Made by a program: the position numbers and the translations under genes. Below, piece after piece: positions 63,047 through 64,000 of a stretch of 64,000 nucleotides of DNA. This stretch comes from Epibacterium ulvae (lineage in GTDB: Bacteria; Pseudomonadota; Alphaproteobacteria; Rhodobacterales; Rhodobacteraceae). Each line of letters opens with the position of its first letter. The stretch's first letter is position 1. The notes below the pieces were generated by a model. That model ran no database searches, was not told the DNA's origin, and worked only from the letters and a program-made list of their open reading frames with translations. Location: assembly GCF_900102795.1 (NCBI RefSeq), contig NZ_FMWG01000008.1:62001-126000 (forward strand). Direction: 5' to 3'.

Positions 63047-64000
63047 GCTGTTTCTCCGGTGATCAGATGAAAGAAGGTGCCGGTGACATGGCCTTTTATC
63101 GACCCGGTTTCTGGGACTGGTTTGCCATCGGCATCGAAGACTTCCGCAAGCGGGGCGTCAGGTTCATCCAAGATCGTTGAATAGTGGAACTCGTGCCCGC
63201 GCAGAGCTTGCTGCGCTGAAAATCCGGGCATTGGGGCCTGCAAGACGGCGCGCCGGTACCCAAGATGGAATTTGCGCTTCTCGTAAGAGGTCACAAGCCC
63301 GAGCAGGCCTGCCATCTGATGGCGATTGCCTTCTTTATCTATAAGTGCGGCGCCAAGGGCCATATAGCCGCCGCATTCACCGTGAACAGGCTTGGTCTCA
63401 GCGTGTTTTTGTAAGCCTTTTCTGAAGGTTTCGGCATTGGCCAATGTGCCACCGTGAAGTTCTGGATAGCCTCCGGGCAGCCAGACAAGATCAGCATCTG
63501 CAGCAGGGGCTTCATTTGCCAAGGGTGAGAAAGGTAAGATCTCAGCGCCGGCGTCTTTCCACCCTTTCAATAAATGTGGATAGGTGAATGAGAAAGCCGC
63601 ATCGCGCGCGAGCGCGATGCGTTGCGCGGGGGGGCATGGCAAGCCTTGGCCTGCCATGCCCCCCCGCGCCGCGGGCGCGCGGCCGCCAAAGGCGGCCGCG
63701 CGCAACGCGTCAAGATCAACATGTTCGCGCAAAAAGGCAGCGTAGCCAGAGATCGCAGCCTCAAGATCAGGATGCTCAACCGCTTGTATCAATCCAAGAT
63801 GCCGTTCCGGCAGGGCAAGGTCTCCGCGCCGTGGGAGCGCACCAAGGACTTTAATGCCAGCACGTTCCATCCCCAGCCGGGTCAGACGTTCGTGGCGCGG
63901 GCTGGCGACCCGGTTCAAAATCACCCCCGCAAAGGGCAGCTCAGGGTCATAGGCTTTAAACCCCAAGGCTGTCGCAGCTGCTGATTGCGCTTGCCCCCCC
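63043..64000 (-). CDS. cobB: Cobyrinate a,c-diamide synthase / hydrogenobyrinate type, C-terminal part
   Basis: 319 codons seen; the N-terminus runs off the window end. Amidates the a and c side chains of the corrin ring using glutamine and ATP. The end of the ATP domain (AQSAAATALGFKAYDPELPFAGVILNRVASPRHE), interdomain linker, then glutaminase-like domain: QRIALARDAAFSFTYPHLL, VWLPGGYPELHG, and Cys nucleophile in VHGECGGYMALGAALI, ending HEFHYSTI. A hairpin cluster (63599-63708) codes the linker. Overlaps cobA by four bases. Confidence 0.94.
   Translation of the reverse strand, partial: GGQAQSAAATALGFKAYDPELPFAGVILNRVASPRHERLTRLGMERAGIKVLGALPRRGDLALPERHLGLIQAVEHPDLEAAISGYAAFLREHVDLDALRAAAFGGRAPAARGGMAGQGLPCPPAQRIALARDAAFSFTYPHLLKGWKDAGAEILPFSPLANEAPAADADLVWLPGGYPELHGGTLANAETFRKGLQKHAETKPVHGECGGYMALGAALIDKEGNRHQMAGLLGLVTSYEKRKFHLGYRRAVLQAPMPGFSAQQALRGHEFHYSTILDEPDAPLAEVFDADGKPVPETGSIKGHVTGTFFHLITGETA
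63599..63708. repeat. Cluster of GC-rich perfect hairpins inside cobB
   Basis: Three inverted repeats in about 110 bases: 9-bp arms at 63599-63607/63612-63620, 18-bp perfect arms at 63624-63641/63652-63669, and 13-bp perfect arms at 63675-63687/63691-63703. Outer arms 63619-63628 and 63699-63708 (GCGTTGCGCG / CGCGCAACGC) also pair. The last three encode the linker between the two CobB domains in frame; the first falls on conserved residues and may be coincidental. Confidence 0.85.

Overview
The window is chromosomal sequence from an alphaproteobacterium, most likely a marine Roseobacter-group member of the Rhodobacteraceae. Evidence: the order tldD / ctaC-ctaB-small protein-ctaG-ctaE / SURF1-thrC-M16 peptidase-GNAT, a separate ctaD, glyQ and glyS separated by two small genes and followed by ppdK, a long folB next to folP, aerobic cobalamin genes (cobF, cobA, cobB), a DctPQM TRAP transporter with DctBD, and several short proteins of families I associate with this group. 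Gene density is high and most starts carry a GGAG-type ribosome site or ATGA-type overlaps. I see no tRNA, rRNA, CRISPR, insertion sequence or prophage gene.

Layout. 1-4.1 kb: tldD (partial, minus) diverges from the cytochrome aa3 oxidase assembly operon ctaC-ctaB-54 aa protein-ctaG-ctaE. 4.2-9.6 kb: SURF1, thrC, M16 peptidase, GNAT and an FAD-linked 2-hydroxyacid dehydrogenase. 9.6-17.5 kb: fasciclin protein, apt, LysE exporter, DUF418 membrane protein, mtnP, a repeat-bearing membrane protein of unknown function, and a SulP anion transporter. 17.5-22.6 kb: flavin reductase, GNAT, EcsC, DUF1178, SDR, and a secreted SPOR/peptidoglycan-binding protein whose protease domain has lost its triad. 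22.8-30 kb: glyQ, FkbM methyltransferase, a small membrane protein, glyS, ppdK. 30-38 kb: SleB-type hydrolase, folB-folP, two EamA exporters, ilvC divergent from two tandem Lrp regulators, and a class V aminotransferase. 38-46.5 kb: UbiH-type hydroxylase, HAD nucleotidase, GntR regulator, MshEN-glycosyltransferase fusion, carA, YqeY, DUF2244, and an AT-rich orphan gene. 46.5-51 kb: ctaD, HIT, LysR, small membrane protein, lipB. 51-57.4 kb: dctM/Q/P, dctD, dctB. 57.4-64 kb: DEAD-box helicase, orphan histidine kinase, cobF-cobA-cobB (partial).

Links between genes. The two aa3 oxidase loci lie about 45 kb apart, yet each has a perfect TTGAT-N4-ATCAA FNR-type site upstream, suggesting shared oxygen control. 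DctBD probably controls the adjacent TRAP transporter, but DctD lacks the GAFTGA sigma-54 contact loop. An 18-base palindrome in the ilvC/lrp divergent promoter fits Lrp control. The most unusual DNA feature is a cluster of perfect GC-rich hairpins lying in frame in the interdomain linker of cobB, resembling a palindromic element inserted into a gene.
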